DNA of 64,000 bases from NCBI RefSeq assembly GCF_050896395.1, contig NZ_JBPBBA010000022.1, positions 1 to 64,000 on the forward strand. Direction: 5' to 3'. A model generated the notes under the pieces. The model was given only the letters and a program-made list of their open reading frames with translations. It did no database searches and had not been told where the DNA came from. Made by a program: the position numbers and the translations under genes. The stretch comes from Nioella aestuarii. Lineage in GTDB: Bacteria > Pseudomonadota > Alphaproteobacteria > Rhodobacterales > Rhodobacteraceae. Below are positions 24,501-33,171 of this stretch, one piece after another. The number at the start of each line of letters is the position of its first letter. Within the stretch, counting starts at the first letter, position 1.

Positions 24501-25202
24501 TCAGACAGATCGGGTCAGACCGCCATCCACGCGGATGTTCTGCCCGGTGATGTATCCTGCTGCGTCCGAGGCCAGAAACGCAATGGTTTCGCCAATCTCG
24601 TTTCGCGACGACCCATAGCGGCCCATGGGAATCTGCGATCTGAATTCCTCTTTCTCGGGCAAGCTGTCGATGAAGCCGGGCAGGACGTTGTTCATCCGCA
24701 CGCCCTTGGGTGCGAATTCATCGGAGAAAAGCTTGGTGAAGCTGGCCAGACCGGCGCGGAAGACGGCAGAGGTCGGGAAGACCGGCGAGGGTTCGAACGT
24801 GGCGAAGGTCGAGATGTTGACGATCGCGCCGCCGCCCTGCGCCGCCATGATCGGGGCAACAAGGCGAGAGGGGCGCACTGCGGACAGGAAATAGACTTGC
24901 ATCCCTTCGATCCAGTCCTCATCCGACAGCTCCAGAACCGGCGCGCGAGGGCCGTGACCGGCGGAATTCACCAGCGCGTCGATGCGGCCCCACCGGGTCA
25001 TGGCGGCATCAACCAGCCGTTGCAGATCATCCGTTGACCTGTTCGAGCCGGTCACGCCGATGCCGCCAAGTTCCTGCGCCAGGGCCTCGCCCTTGCCGGA
25101 GGAAGACAGGATGCCCACCTCGAACCCCTTTGCGTGCAAGGCACGGGCCGCGTCGGCCCCCATGCCGGATCCACCGGCGCTGATCAGGGCAACCTTGGTC
25201 AT
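24501..25202 (-). CDS. Atypical SDR oxidoreductase
   Basis: A 233-residue Rossmann protein. The nucleotide loop is present in altered form (SAGGSGMG, residues 8-15), as are LVNSAGHGP and GYITGQNIRVDGGLTRS. The catalytic YxxxK is not recognisable: the region reads VFPTSAVFRAGLASFTK (141-157), with F142 where Tyr is expected. It may act by a different mechanism or be a binding protein. Its start overlaps the HyuB stop by 4 bases, so it belongs to the operon. Confidence 0.78.
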   Translation of the reverse strand: MTKVALISAGGSGMGADAARALHAKGFEVGILSSSGKGEALAQELGGIGVTGSNRSTDDLQRLVDAAMTRWGRIDALVNSAGHGPRAPVLELSDEDWIEGMQVYFLSAVRPSRLVAPIMAAQGGGAIVNISTFATFEPSPVFPTSAVFRAGLASFTKLFSDEFAPKGVRMNNVLPGFIDSLPEKEEFRSQIPMGRYGSSRNEIGETIAFLASDAAGYITGQNIRVDGGLTRSV

Positions 25203-26908
25203 TGGATATCCTTTCCCAGTCGGCCGGTTTCCAACGCAGCCGCAATATCATCCGGGCCAAGCCCGTAGTCCTGTGCCGCAGCTTCGGCGGAGATGTAGCC
25301 CAAGGCAAGATCGCGGCGTATGGCGGCGGGATCACGATCTTTCGGGTCGCCATAGCCAGCACCGCCGGGAAAGCCCATTTGCACAACACGGCCATGGGGA
25401 ACGAACTGCTTGCCCTTGCCCTTCATCGGCGTGCCATCATCCTGACCAATCATGGTAGGGCCACCGGATTCACCCCCGCGCCGCCCCCGCGCGGGGTGGT
25501 GGACGCGGTCGAACATGGCGGAGAAATCCATTTCGTGCCCCGTGCGCGCGCCAACATCCATGACCTGGCCCAGACCCCCGCGATACTTACCGGCACCGCC
25601 ACTATCGGGGCGCAGCTCTTTACGCCAGATGATCGCGGGGCCGACCTGTTCGGTGGCCTCGACCGGCATGGTCATGACACCGGATGGGAAGGCGGTGGCG
25701 CTCATCCCATCAAGCGTTGGCCGCGCGCCGGAACCGCCAGAGTTGAAGATCAGCACCTCGGCCCGTCTTGCACTTGCAGGCGCAGGCGCGTCGGTCCTCG
25801 GCCGCAGGCTGAGCTGGAAGTTGCACAGGCACCCCGCGCCCTCGGCGGGAACCGTGTCGGGCAACAGCGCGTCGAGCGCGTCATAGACGGTGTCGGGCAC
25901 CATATGGCCGATGACATGCCTTAGCGCGACGGGGGCCGGGTGCGGAGCGTTGACGATGGTGTTTTCCGGCGCTGTAACCTCGAACGGGGCAAGGCTAGCC
26001 GCATTGTTCGGGATCTCGGGCGCGATGGCGCATTTCAGGGCGTAGCAGGCATAGGCCTTGGTGTAGACAAGGGGCACGTTGATGCCCTTGCGGTCCACGC
26101 CGCTGGTGCCCGCCCAATCGCAAAGGATACGGTCCCTTTCGATCGTCACTTTCACGCAAAGGTCAATCGGGTTGGAATAGCCGTCGATCCGCATATGGCC
26201 CTGTGCCGTACCTGGGGTCAGCGCATTGATGCGGTCGAGCGTGGCCTGAAGGGAATTCGTCAGGATGAAGTCGGAAATGCCGGAAAGGTCATCCAGCGCG
26301 AATTCATCCATCATGTCAGAAAGCCGCCGATGCCCGATCTCGTTGCAGGTGGCCAGTGCGTAGAGATCGCCCACCAGCTGATCAGGCTCGCGCACATTGC
26401 CCCGGATCATCGCCAGCAACGTCCTGTCCACCTCGCCCTTGTCGGCAAAGCGCATGATGGGGATATAAAGCCCCTCCTCATAGACCGAATTCGCGTCGGC
26501 CCCGAAGCCGCGCCCGCCAATATCCGTGACATGCGCGGTGCAGGCGAAGAACCCGATCAGGCGGCCATGGTGGAAGGACGGTGTCACCACGGTAATGTCA
26601 TGCAGATGGCCGGTGCCCTCCCACGGGTCGTTGGTGATGTAGACATCGCCTTCGGCCATCGTGTCCCGCCAGATGCGACGGATGAAATGGCCCACGGCAT
26701 CGGCCATGGCGTTGACGTGACCGGGCGTGCCAGTGACGGCCTGGGCCAGCATCTGTCCCATATCGTTGTAAACCCCGGCAGACAGGTCCCCCGCTTCGCG
26801 AACGGAAGTGGAAAAGGCGGTGCGCACCAACGCCTGCGCCTGTTCCTCAACCACGGAAATCAGGCGCGTCCACATGACCTGATAGGCGACCTGGCTCAGC
26901 TCAGTCAT
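25199..26908 (-). CDS. Hydantoinase B/oxoprolinase-family protein (HyuB)
   Basis: A 569-residue protein with the HyuB pattern: VEEQAQALVRTAFSTSVREAGDLSAGVYNDMGQMLAQ near the N-terminus, DVYITNDPWEGTGHLHDITVVTP, ACTAHVTDIGG, and a C-terminal GGAGKYRGGLGQVMDV plus GRVVQMGFPGGAGYGDPKDRDP. With HyuA it would form an ATP-dependent amidohydrolase (5-oxoprolinase, N-methylhydantoinase) or related carboxylase. It overlaps hyuA by 8 bases. The substrate is not deducible from sequence alone. Confidence 0.88.
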   Translation of the reverse strand: MTELSQVAYQVMWTRLISVVEEQAQALVRTAFSTSVREAGDLSAGVYNDMGQMLAQAVTGTPGHVNAMADAVGHFIRRIWRDTMAEGDVYITNDPWEGTGHLHDITVVTPSFHHGRLIGFFACTAHVTDIGGRGFGADANSVYEEGLYIPIMRFADKGEVDRTLLAMIRGNVREPDQLVGDLYALATCNEIGHRRLSDMMDEFALDDLSGISDFILTNSLQATLDRINALTPGTAQGHMRIDGYSNPIDLCVKVTIERDRILCDWAGTSGVDRKGINVPLVYTKAYACYALKCAIAPEIPNNAASLAPFEVTAPENTIVNAPHPAPVALRHVIGHMVPDTVYDALDALLPDTVPAEGAGCLCNFQLSLRPRTDAPAPASARRAEVLIFNSGGSGARPTLDGMSATAFPSGVMTMPVEATEQVGPAIIWRKELRPDSGGAGKYRGGLGQVMDVGARTGHEMDFSAMFDRVHHPARGRRGGESGGPTMIGQDDGTPMKGKGKQFVPHGRVVQMGFPGGAGYGDPKDRDPAAIRRDLALGYISAEAAAQDYGLGPDDIAAALETGRLGKDIQ

Positions 26909-28988
26909 GGCGAGGCTCCTTCACTCGGATGTCGATACAGCCATCGGGTTGGGCCGTGGCTCGGCGACTGGTGGGCAGGACAATGGTGGTTTCATCCTCG
27001 GTGATGACGGCAGGGCCTTCGACCGTCGCACCTTCCGGCAGATCTGCGCGCGGGTGGACCTCGGCGGTGGTGCGTTTGGCCAAAGCGGGATCGAACATGT
27101 CGCGCCGACCCTGCGGGGAGGGGGCGTGGGATGCGGCAGCGGACCCTATTGGCGTGACACGGGGAACGGGCGTGTAGGCGTTCACCGACCAGACGGTGAT
27201 CTCGGCCTCCATCCCGTCGACAGAGCGGCCGAAAAGGCGGGTATAGTCTTCCTCGAACCGTTTCAGGAACGTTGCCGCATCGGGATTGGCAGCCTCTTCC
27301 GGTGTCAGTGGCACGGGGATTTCCCATCCCTGGCCTGCGTAGCGCATGTAAACCTTGTAATCGGTAAGGATGTCCGCGTTGGCATCGCAGGAGCGCACGA
27401 AGCCGCGGGCTTCCTGTTCCATCTCTTGGAACAACGCGCGGATGCGGGCCGGGTCGAAGGACGACATCTTGGTGAAGACCGAACGGTTCGCTTCAAAACT
27501 GAACGGCGCACGCAGGAAGCCGATGGCAGAGCCGACGCCCGCGCCAACGGGCACCAAACACCGGTCGATGCCGAGCTTCTCGCACAGCCGTGCGGCATGA
27601 AGGGGGGCCGCGCCGCCAAAGGCGATCATGGTGTAGGTGGACAGGTCTTCACCGTTTTCCACCGCATGGACGCGGGCAGCGTTGGCCATGTTTTCATCGA
27701 CCACTTCAGCAAGGCCGAAGGCGGCTTCGATCGCGTCCATATCCAAGCGGTCCGCAAGATGGGCCTTCAACGCCGCCTCGGACCGATCAGGATAAAGCGG
27801 GATGGAGCCACCGGCGAAATGGGCCGGATCGAGCTTGCCCAGAACAAGGTCGGCATCCGTCACGGCGGGCCTTTCGCCGCCGCGCCCATAGCAGGCGGGG
27901 CCAGGTTCCGATCCTGCGCTTTCGGGGCCCACGCGGATCTGGTTCAGCGCGTCCACATGCGCCAGCGACCCGCCCCCGGCCCCGATCTCCACCATGTCGA
28001 TTACGGGAATGGAAATTGGCATACCCGAGCCCTTTTTGAAACGGTAGCTGCGGGCCACTTCGAAGACTCGGGCAGTCTTTGGCGTCTGGTGTTTGATCAG
28101 ACAGATCTTGGCGGTTGTGCCGCCCATGTCAAAGCTAAGCACCCGGTCGAGCCCGTGCCGTGCCGCGATGTCGGCGGCGAAAACCGCGCCGCCTGCGGGG
28201 CCGGATTCGACCAAGCGCACCGGGAAATCCGCCGCCGTGTCGATGTCGATAATGCCACCACCCGAATGCATCAGGAAGACCGGGCAATCAGCACCTTCGT
28301 CGGCCAGCCTGCCCTTTAGGCGACCCAGATAGGACTTCATCAGCGGCTTGATATAGGCGTTGGCGATTGTCGTGTTGAAACGTTCATATTCGCGCATCTG
28401 CGGGCTGACCTGAGAGGACAGCGAGACCATGACGCCGGGCAGCCTTTCCGCCAGCACCTCGGCGATCAGCCGTTCATGGGCGTCGTTCACGTAGGAATGC
28501 AGCAGGCCCACGGCGATGCTTTCATAGCCTGCCTCGTGCAGGTCATCGGCGAGGCGTTCCACCTCGGTCCGGTCCAACGGGATCAGCGTGCCGCCATCGG
28601 CATCCATCCGTTCGCGGACGGTGTAGCGGCGGTTGCGCGGCAGCAAGGGCTCGGGCAGTTTCAGGTTCAGGTCATTCTGTTCGAACCGGCTTTCGGTGCG
28701 CATCTCGATCACATCGCGGAAGCCTTGCGTGGTGATCAGCGCCGTCTTGGCCCCGCGCCGCTCGATCAGCGCATTGGTGGCAAGCGTGGTGCCGTGGATG
28801 ACCTGCGCAATCACGGCGGGCGCGATCCCGGCCTTGCCGCAGACCCGGTGCATCCCCTCGATAATCGCATCCTCTGGCGCCGAATAGGTGGTCAGAACCT
28901 TGGTGGAAAACCGGCCCCCCGGCCCTTCCAGAACAAGATCGGTGAAGGTGCCTCCGATATCGGCCCCCAACCTGTACGACTCGCCCAT
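26901..28988 (-). CDS. Hydantoinase A/oxoprolinase-family protein (HyuA)
   Basis: A 695-residue actin-fold ATPase subunit: RLGADIGGTFTDLVL phosphate loop at the N-terminus, HGTTLATNALIERRGAKTALITTQGFRDV, RVLSFDMGGTTAKICLI second phosphate loop, GAGGGSLAHVD and a C-terminal GPAVITEDETTIVLP domain. It is the first gene of the operon hyuA-hyuB-SDR-DAO-Udh-like. The start at 28988 follows a GGAGGG-rich site. A LysR gene ends 82 bases upstream on the same strand. Confidence 0.9.
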   Translation of the reverse strand: MGESYRLGADIGGTFTDLVLEGPGGRFSTKVLTTYSAPEDAIIEGMHRVCGKAGIAPAVIAQVIHGTTLATNALIERRGAKTALITTQGFRDVIEMRTESRFEQNDLNLKLPEPLLPRNRRYTVRERMDADGGTLIPLDRTEVERLADDLHEAGYESIAVGLLHSYVNDAHERLIAEVLAERLPGVMVSLSSQVSPQMREYERFNTTIANAYIKPLMKSYLGRLKGRLADEGADCPVFLMHSGGGIIDIDTAADFPVRLVESGPAGGAVFAADIAARHGLDRVLSFDMGGTTAKICLIKHQTPKTARVFEVARSYRFKKGSGMPISIPVIDMVEIGAGGGSLAHVDALNQIRVGPESAGSEPGPACYGRGGERPAVTDADLVLGKLDPAHFAGGSIPLYPDRSEAALKAHLADRLDMDAIEAAFGLAEVVDENMANAARVHAVENGEDLSTYTMIAFGGAAPLHAARLCEKLGIDRCLVPVGAGVGSAIGFLRAPFSFEANRSVFTKMSSFDPARIRALFQEMEQEARGFVRSCDANADILTDYKVYMRYAGQGWEIPVPLTPEEAANPDAATFLKRFEEDYTRLFGRSVDGMEAEITVWSVNAYTPVPRVTPIGSAAASHAPSPQGRRDMFDPALAKRTTAEVHPRADLPEGATVEGPAVITEDETTIVLPTSRRATAQPDGCIDIRVKEPRHD

Positions 28989-29048
28989 TGTGCCCTCCGC
29001 AATCGTGTTACGGGCAGGTTAGCGGACAGTGAGAATTTGGAAAAATCG

Positions 29049-29064
29049 AATGATGGTATTCATT
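29049..29064. promoter_or_regulatory. Palindromic site between lysR and hyuA
   Basis: AATGA-TGGTAT-TCATT inverted repeat in an A+T-rich 82-base gap just upstream of hyuA. It fits a LysR-type binding site, presumably for the product of the adjacent regulator. Confidence 0.4.
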
Positions 29065-29070
29065 GGATAA

Positions 29071-29967
29071 CTATTCATTATCCTCTGGCGGGTAGAGACC
29101 AGATGCAATCTGAACCGCTGCGATCAGAAAAGCCGGCGCCGGATCGATCAGCCAGCGGGCTGCGAAGCGCAGGTCTTCGGGGTGCCAGCCATAGTCAACC
29201 TGCTGCAAGCGCCCGGTCTCCAGCGCCTCCTCCACCATCGGTGCGGGCAGGCAGGCGACGCCCAACCCGTCCCCCGCCAATTGCAGACAGGCGGCAATAT
29301 TGGACGAGGGCACAAGCCGCACCGGCTGTTCGATCTGACGGAAATGCGCGTCGAGCTGCATGAACGGATACGATCCGCGCGCATGGGTCAGGATGCGATG
29401 TTCGGCAATCTCCGCGACTGCGACCGGGCCGTCAGCCAGGCCCAGGGCCGGGGACGCCACCCAAATATAGGGCGACTGACCAAGCGGTTCGGTATTGGGG
29501 GTGCGCTGATCGAAGGGGCCGTTCTGGAAGGTCAGGTCGATTTCCCGCGTGAAAAGCAGCTTCGACAGGTTTTCGGATAGGTCGATTGTCAGTTCCACGT
29601 CGACAGCGGGAAAGCGGTCTTTCATCTGCATCAGGAAGGGGCGAAGCCATGTCTGGGCGATCAGCTCTGTCACCCCCAACCGCAGCAGCCCGTCAAAGGC
29701 CGAGCCATCGCCGGTGGCCTCGAGGAACCCGTCAACGGCGGCAAGGATACGCCGGGCGGGGCCAAGCAGCTGCCGCCCTTCGCGGGTCAGGCGCACGGAC
29801 CCCGCATCGCGGTCCATCAGCGTCAGGCGCAGGTGCTGTTCCAGCTGCGAAATGCGGTTCGAGATATTGGGCTGTGTGGTGTTCAGCCGCGCCGCCGCGC
29901 GCCGGAAGCTACCCAGATCGGCCACATGCACGAAGGCTTCGATATGTTTGAGGTTGAAGCGGGGCAT
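29071..29967 (-). CDS. LysR-family regulator of the hyu operon
   Basis: A 298-residue LTTR: HTH at FVHVADLGSFRRAAARLNTTQPNISNRISQLEQHL, linker helix with GRQLLGPARRILAAVDGFLE, and a two-lobed effector domain (VELTIDLSENLSKLLFTREIDLTFQNGPF; GDGLGVACLPAPMVEEAL). Unusually for this class it is not divergent but lies upstream on the same strand as hyuA. It is the obvious candidate regulator of the hydantoinase/DAO operon. Confidence 0.9.
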   Translation of the reverse strand: MPRFNLKHIEAFVHVADLGSFRRAAARLNTTQPNISNRISQLEQHLRLTLMDRDAGSVRLTREGRQLLGPARRILAAVDGFLEATGDGSAFDGLLRLGVTELIAQTWLRPFLMQMKDRFPAVDVELTIDLSENLSKLLFTREIDLTFQNGPFDQRTPNTEPLGQSPYIWVASPALGLADGPVAVAEIAEHRILTHARGSYPFMQLDAHFRQIEQPVRLVPSSNIAACLQLAGDGLGVACLPAPMVEEALETGRLQQVDYGWHPEDLRFAARWLIDPAPAFLIAAVQIASGLYPPEDNE

Positions 29968-30036
29968 CCTCGGCTCTTCAGGGGGCGGGGTGACCCCACC
30001 CTTCCGCCTTTGGCGCAGCTTGTCCAGCGCCCGCCA

Positions 30037-30435
30037 TCAGCCTTCAATGGTCGGCTGTGTTTGGGTTACGATGGCCGCAGGCTTGCCGTCAGGTCGCAGA
30101 ATGGTGGTCTGCCAGATCGTGGTGCGGCGGCCGAGGTGGATCGGCTCACGGCGCGCGACAGCTACCTCTCCAATCGCAATGGGGCGTAGGAAGTTGGTTT
30201 TGGATTCGATGGTTGTGGTGGTCTGACCCTTCGACAGATTCAGCGCCGCCGCCGTGCCCGCCAGTGAATCCGCCAGCGCCATGATCGCGCCGCCATGCAT
30301 GACACCGTTACGGTTGGCGTGGTGGGCTGCGACCTCGACCCTGCCGCTGACACGATCAGGCGCCAGCCCTGTAAGCCGCACCCCCAACCAGCGTGGAAAT
30401 TCGGGCAGCCAGTCGTCAAGGGGGCGGTCGGACAT
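30037..30435 (-). CDS. PaaI-type hotdog thioesterase
   Basis: A 132-residue hotdog-fold protein with HANRNGVMHGGAIMALADSLAGTAAAL, the HGG motif and catalytic-region aspartate of PaaI-like acyl-CoA thioesterases, then KTNFLRPIAIGEVAVARREPIHLGRRT. The start was placed at ATG 30435 (MSDRPLDDW) behind a GGAGAT site; longer openings lack family similarity. It is divergent from the M20 amidohydrolase gene. The acyl substrate is unknown. Confidence 0.87.
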   Translation of the reverse strand: MSDRPLDDWLPEFPRWLGVRLTGLAPDRVSGRVEVAAHHANRNGVMHGGAIMALADSLAGTAAALNLSKGQTTTTIESKTNFLRPIAIGEVAVARREPIHLGRRTTIWQTTILRPDGKPAAIVTQTQPTIEG

Positions 30436-30564
30436 TACAGATCTCCTTGATTGCCGGGATCGGCTATCGCGCGGCGCGCCAAGGAATGCAATCGCCAAAG
30501 CCATGGGCAAATGCGCTTGTCTTGGCAGTGGGTCCGGCGCAGTTTGACCATCTACGGAGGCCCC

Positions 30565-31728
30565 ATGATCACTCAAAGACTGACCAACGCTGACCTGGCC
30601 GAGCTGATCGACTGGCGGCGCGCGCTGCATCGCCAGCCCGAGATATCGGGGCAGGAGATCGAAACCGCGCGCCAGGTGCGCGGAATGCTGGAGGCGACCT
30701 CTCCTGACCGAATCGTGACGGGGCTTGGCGGGCACGGGGTTGCGGCGATGTATGACAGCGGGCAGCCTGGACCGCGTGTGCTGCTGCGGTGCGAGCTTGA
30801 CGGGCTACCGATTACGGAATTGTCCGACCACCCGCACCGGTCCCGGATCGATGGCAAGGGGCACCTTTGCGGGCATGACGGGCACATGGCGATGCTGGCG
30901 GGCATGGCGCGATTGCTGGGGCGGGGCCGGCCTACACGGGGCTCGGTCGTACTGATGTTCCAGCCCGCCGAAGAAACCGGTGAGGGCGCGGCGAGGGTGG
31001 TGGCCGATCCGGGTTTTGCCGAGCTTAGGCCCGACTATGCCTTTGCCATCCATAACTTCCCCGGAATGCCACTCGGCCATGTGGGCGTGGTTGACGGCCC
31101 GGCCAGTTGCGCCTCTCGCGGGATGCGGGTGCGGTTGACGGGGCGGACGGCCCATGCATCGCAACCCGAGACGGGGCAGTCCCCAGCCCCCGCGCTTGCC
31201 CGGTTGATGCTGGACCTGCCCGACCTGTCGCAGGGCGCGGACCTGAGCGACCCGAATTTCGCTCTGGTCACCGTATGCCACGCTCGGTTGGGCGAACCTG
31301 CCTTTGGCATCGCACCGGGGGAGGCAGAGATCTATGCCACCCTGCGCAGCCTGACAGATGCGGGAATGGAGGCGCTGATTGCACGGGCAGAGGCCCTGAG
31401 GCAGGATGCCGCCGGGGATCTGGGTCTGTCCATCGACTATCACGACATATTTCCTGCCTGCACAAACACTCCGAAAGCGGCAGAGATCGTTCGTCGGGCC
31501 GGGGCACAGATAGGTCTGACGACAGGACCGGGCCTACTGCCGATGCGCCCGTCCGAGGATTTTGGCCGCTACGGCACGGCCACCGGAGCGGAAAGCGCCT
31601 TCATCCTGCTTGGAGCGGGACTGGATGGCCCCGATCTGTACAACCCCGATTATGACTTTCCCGACGATCTGATCGGACCGGGAACAGCGCTGTTCGGTGC
31701 CATTCTGAATGACATTCTAGGCAGCTGA
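30565..31728 (+). CDS. M20-family amidohydrolase
   Basis: A 387-residue metallopeptidase-type amidohydrolase (M20D, hippurate/IAA-amino acid hydrolase group). It has HRQPEISGQE, the metal-binding LCGHDGHMAMLAGMARLL, VLMFQPAEETGEGA with the general base, and RPSEDFGRYG with the final metal ligand region near the C-terminus. ATG 30565 is preceded by ACGGAGG. It probably removes an acyl group from an N-acylated amino acid. The nearby hydantoinase-type operon makes an N-carbamoyl substrate conceivable, but this is speculation. Confidence 0.87.
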   Translation: MITQRLTNADLAELIDWRRALHRQPEISGQEIETARQVRGMLEATSPDRIVTGLGGHGVAAMYDSGQPGPRVLLRCELDGLPITELSDHPHRSRIDGKGHLCGHDGHMAMLAGMARLLGRGRPTRGSVVLMFQPAEETGEGAARVVADPGFAELRPDYAFAIHNFPGMPLGHVGVVDGPASCASRGMRVRLTGRTAHASQPETGQSPAPALARLMLDLPDLSQGADLSDPNFALVTVCHARLGEPAFGIAPGEAEIYATLRSLTDAGMEALIARAEALRQDAAGDLGLSIDYHDIFPACTNTPKAAEIVRRAGAQIGLTTGPGLLPMRPSEDFGRYGTATGAESAFILLGAGLDGPDLYNPDYDFPDDLIGPGTALFGAILNDILGS

Positions 31729-31734
31729 CGCGGA

Positions 31735-33171
31735 TCAGGCGCTATAGGCCGCAACACTGGCCGCCGCGCCGTTTTCGCAAAGGCCGACATAGGCGCGGGT
31801 GACAGCCCCGGCGAAACCGGGATTCGCGGCGAGGGTGGCGTCGAAGATCTGATCGACCGCCAGCAGCGCCGCGACCTTAGCAGCGGGGTCATCCGCCCCG
31901 TCCGACACAGCGCGCAGATGACCGGCCAACGGGTCACGCACGTCAATGGGCTGGCCAGCGTCATCAACGCCGCCCACATAGCGCATCCATGCCGCCACGA
32001 CGAGCGCCAGACCCGAAACGTCTCGGCCCGCGGCAAGGTTTTCCACCACCGGTCCCAGAATGCGTTGCGGCAGTTTCTGAGAGCCATCCATTGCGATCTG
32101 CCATGTGCGGTGCCGGATCGCCGGGTTGCGATAGCGGGTCATCAGGGCAGCGGTATAGGCAGGCAGGTCTTCGCCTTCTGGCTGCGAAACGGTTGGCAGG
32201 ATCTCGTCCCGCCACAGCTTTTCGCACAGGGCTGCGAAAGCGGGGTCAGCAACGGTATCTGATACGGTGTCATAGCCTGCGAGATAGCCGAGATAGGCCA
32301 GCGCCGAATGGGTGCCGTTCAGGCAGCGCAGCTTCATCGTTTCAAAGGCCGAGACATCTCGCACGAACTGCGCCCCACCCGCGTCCCATCCGGGGCGGGC
32401 ATTGTCGGTGAAATCGTCCTCGATCACCCATTGGCGGAACGGTTCGTGCCAGACGCAGGCCGGGTCGTGATAGCCCGTAAGCGCCGACAGTCGTTCAACA
32501 TCCTCCGGCGTTGTCGCGGGGGTGATCCGATCCACCATCGTGGCTGGAAATTTGACCCCTTCCGCGATCCAGTCGGCCAATTGCGGGTCACGGGCACGGG
32601 CGAAATCCAGCACCACACCGCGCGCTAGCGGGCCGTTGGAGGGCAGGTTATCGCAAGACAGCACCGTGAAGGGGGCGACCCCGGCAAGACGGCGGCGGTT
32701 CAGCGCCTCGACCAGAAATCCCGGCGCGCTGCGCGGCTGCGCGGGGTTTGCCAGATCATGCGCGATGTCGGGATCATCCAGGCGCGACCGCCCCGTGGCA
32801 GGGTTGTGGCAATAGCCCTTCTCGGTGATCGTCAGTGACACGATTTTCGTTGCCGGCGCGGTCATGCGGTCCAGCACTGCGGCGGGATCATCGGGGGCGA
32901 CCAGAACCTCTGACACAGAAGTGATGACGCGGGGTTGCGGCCCATCAGCGCCAAGCGCAACTGCGGTATAAGCCCCGCCCTGCGGCATCATCTGCTCGCG
33001 CGCATCAGGGCTGCGCAGGCTGACCGCGCAAATCCCCCAAGGGCCGCCGTCACGGGCCATGGCATCGGCGGTATAGACCGCGTTGAAGGCGCGAAAGAAC
33101 GCGCCGGGGCCAAGGTGAACGATGCCAATAGGGGCGGCAGGCTCGGTTCGGGTCAGGCGGGGGATGGTCAC
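31735..33171 (-). CDS. uxuB: Mannitol dehydrogenase-family oxidoreductase, fructuronate reductase
   Basis: A 478-residue polyol-specific long-chain dehydrogenase. Visible are IVHLGPGAFFRAFNAVYTADAM (nucleotide loop), SLTITEKGYCHNP, LSCDNLPSNGPLARGVVLDFA and the catalytic region MKLRCLNGTHSALAYLGYLAG with the family lysine and the N-x2-H. It sits directly after uxaC (4-base overlap) and near kdgK, supporting reduction of D-fructuronate to D-mannonate. It is convergent with the M20 gene. Confidence 0.9.
   Translation of the reverse strand: MTIPRLTRTEPAAPIGIVHLGPGAFFRAFNAVYTADAMARDGGPWGICAVSLRSPDAREQMMPQGGAYTAVALGADGPQPRVITSVSEVLVAPDDPAAVLDRMTAPATKIVSLTITEKGYCHNPATGRSRLDDPDIAHDLANPAQPRSAPGFLVEALNRRRLAGVAPFTVLSCDNLPSNGPLARGVVLDFARARDPQLADWIAEGVKFPATMVDRITPATTPEDVERLSALTGYHDPACVWHEPFRQWVIEDDFTDNARPGWDAGGAQFVRDVSAFETMKLRCLNGTHSALAYLGYLAGYDTVSDTVADPAFAALCEKLWRDEILPTVSQPEGEDLPAYTAALMTRYRNPAIRHRTWQIAMDGSQKLPQRILGPVVENLAAGRDVSGLALVVAAWMRYVGGVDDAGQPIDVRDPLAGHLRAVSDGADDPAAKVAALLAVDQIFDATLAANPGFAGAVTRAYVGLCENGAAASVAAYSA

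Noticed and set aside
26907..28319. 470-residue plus-strand open frame opposite hyuA
   Set aside because: Shadow of hyuA codon bias; no family motifs.
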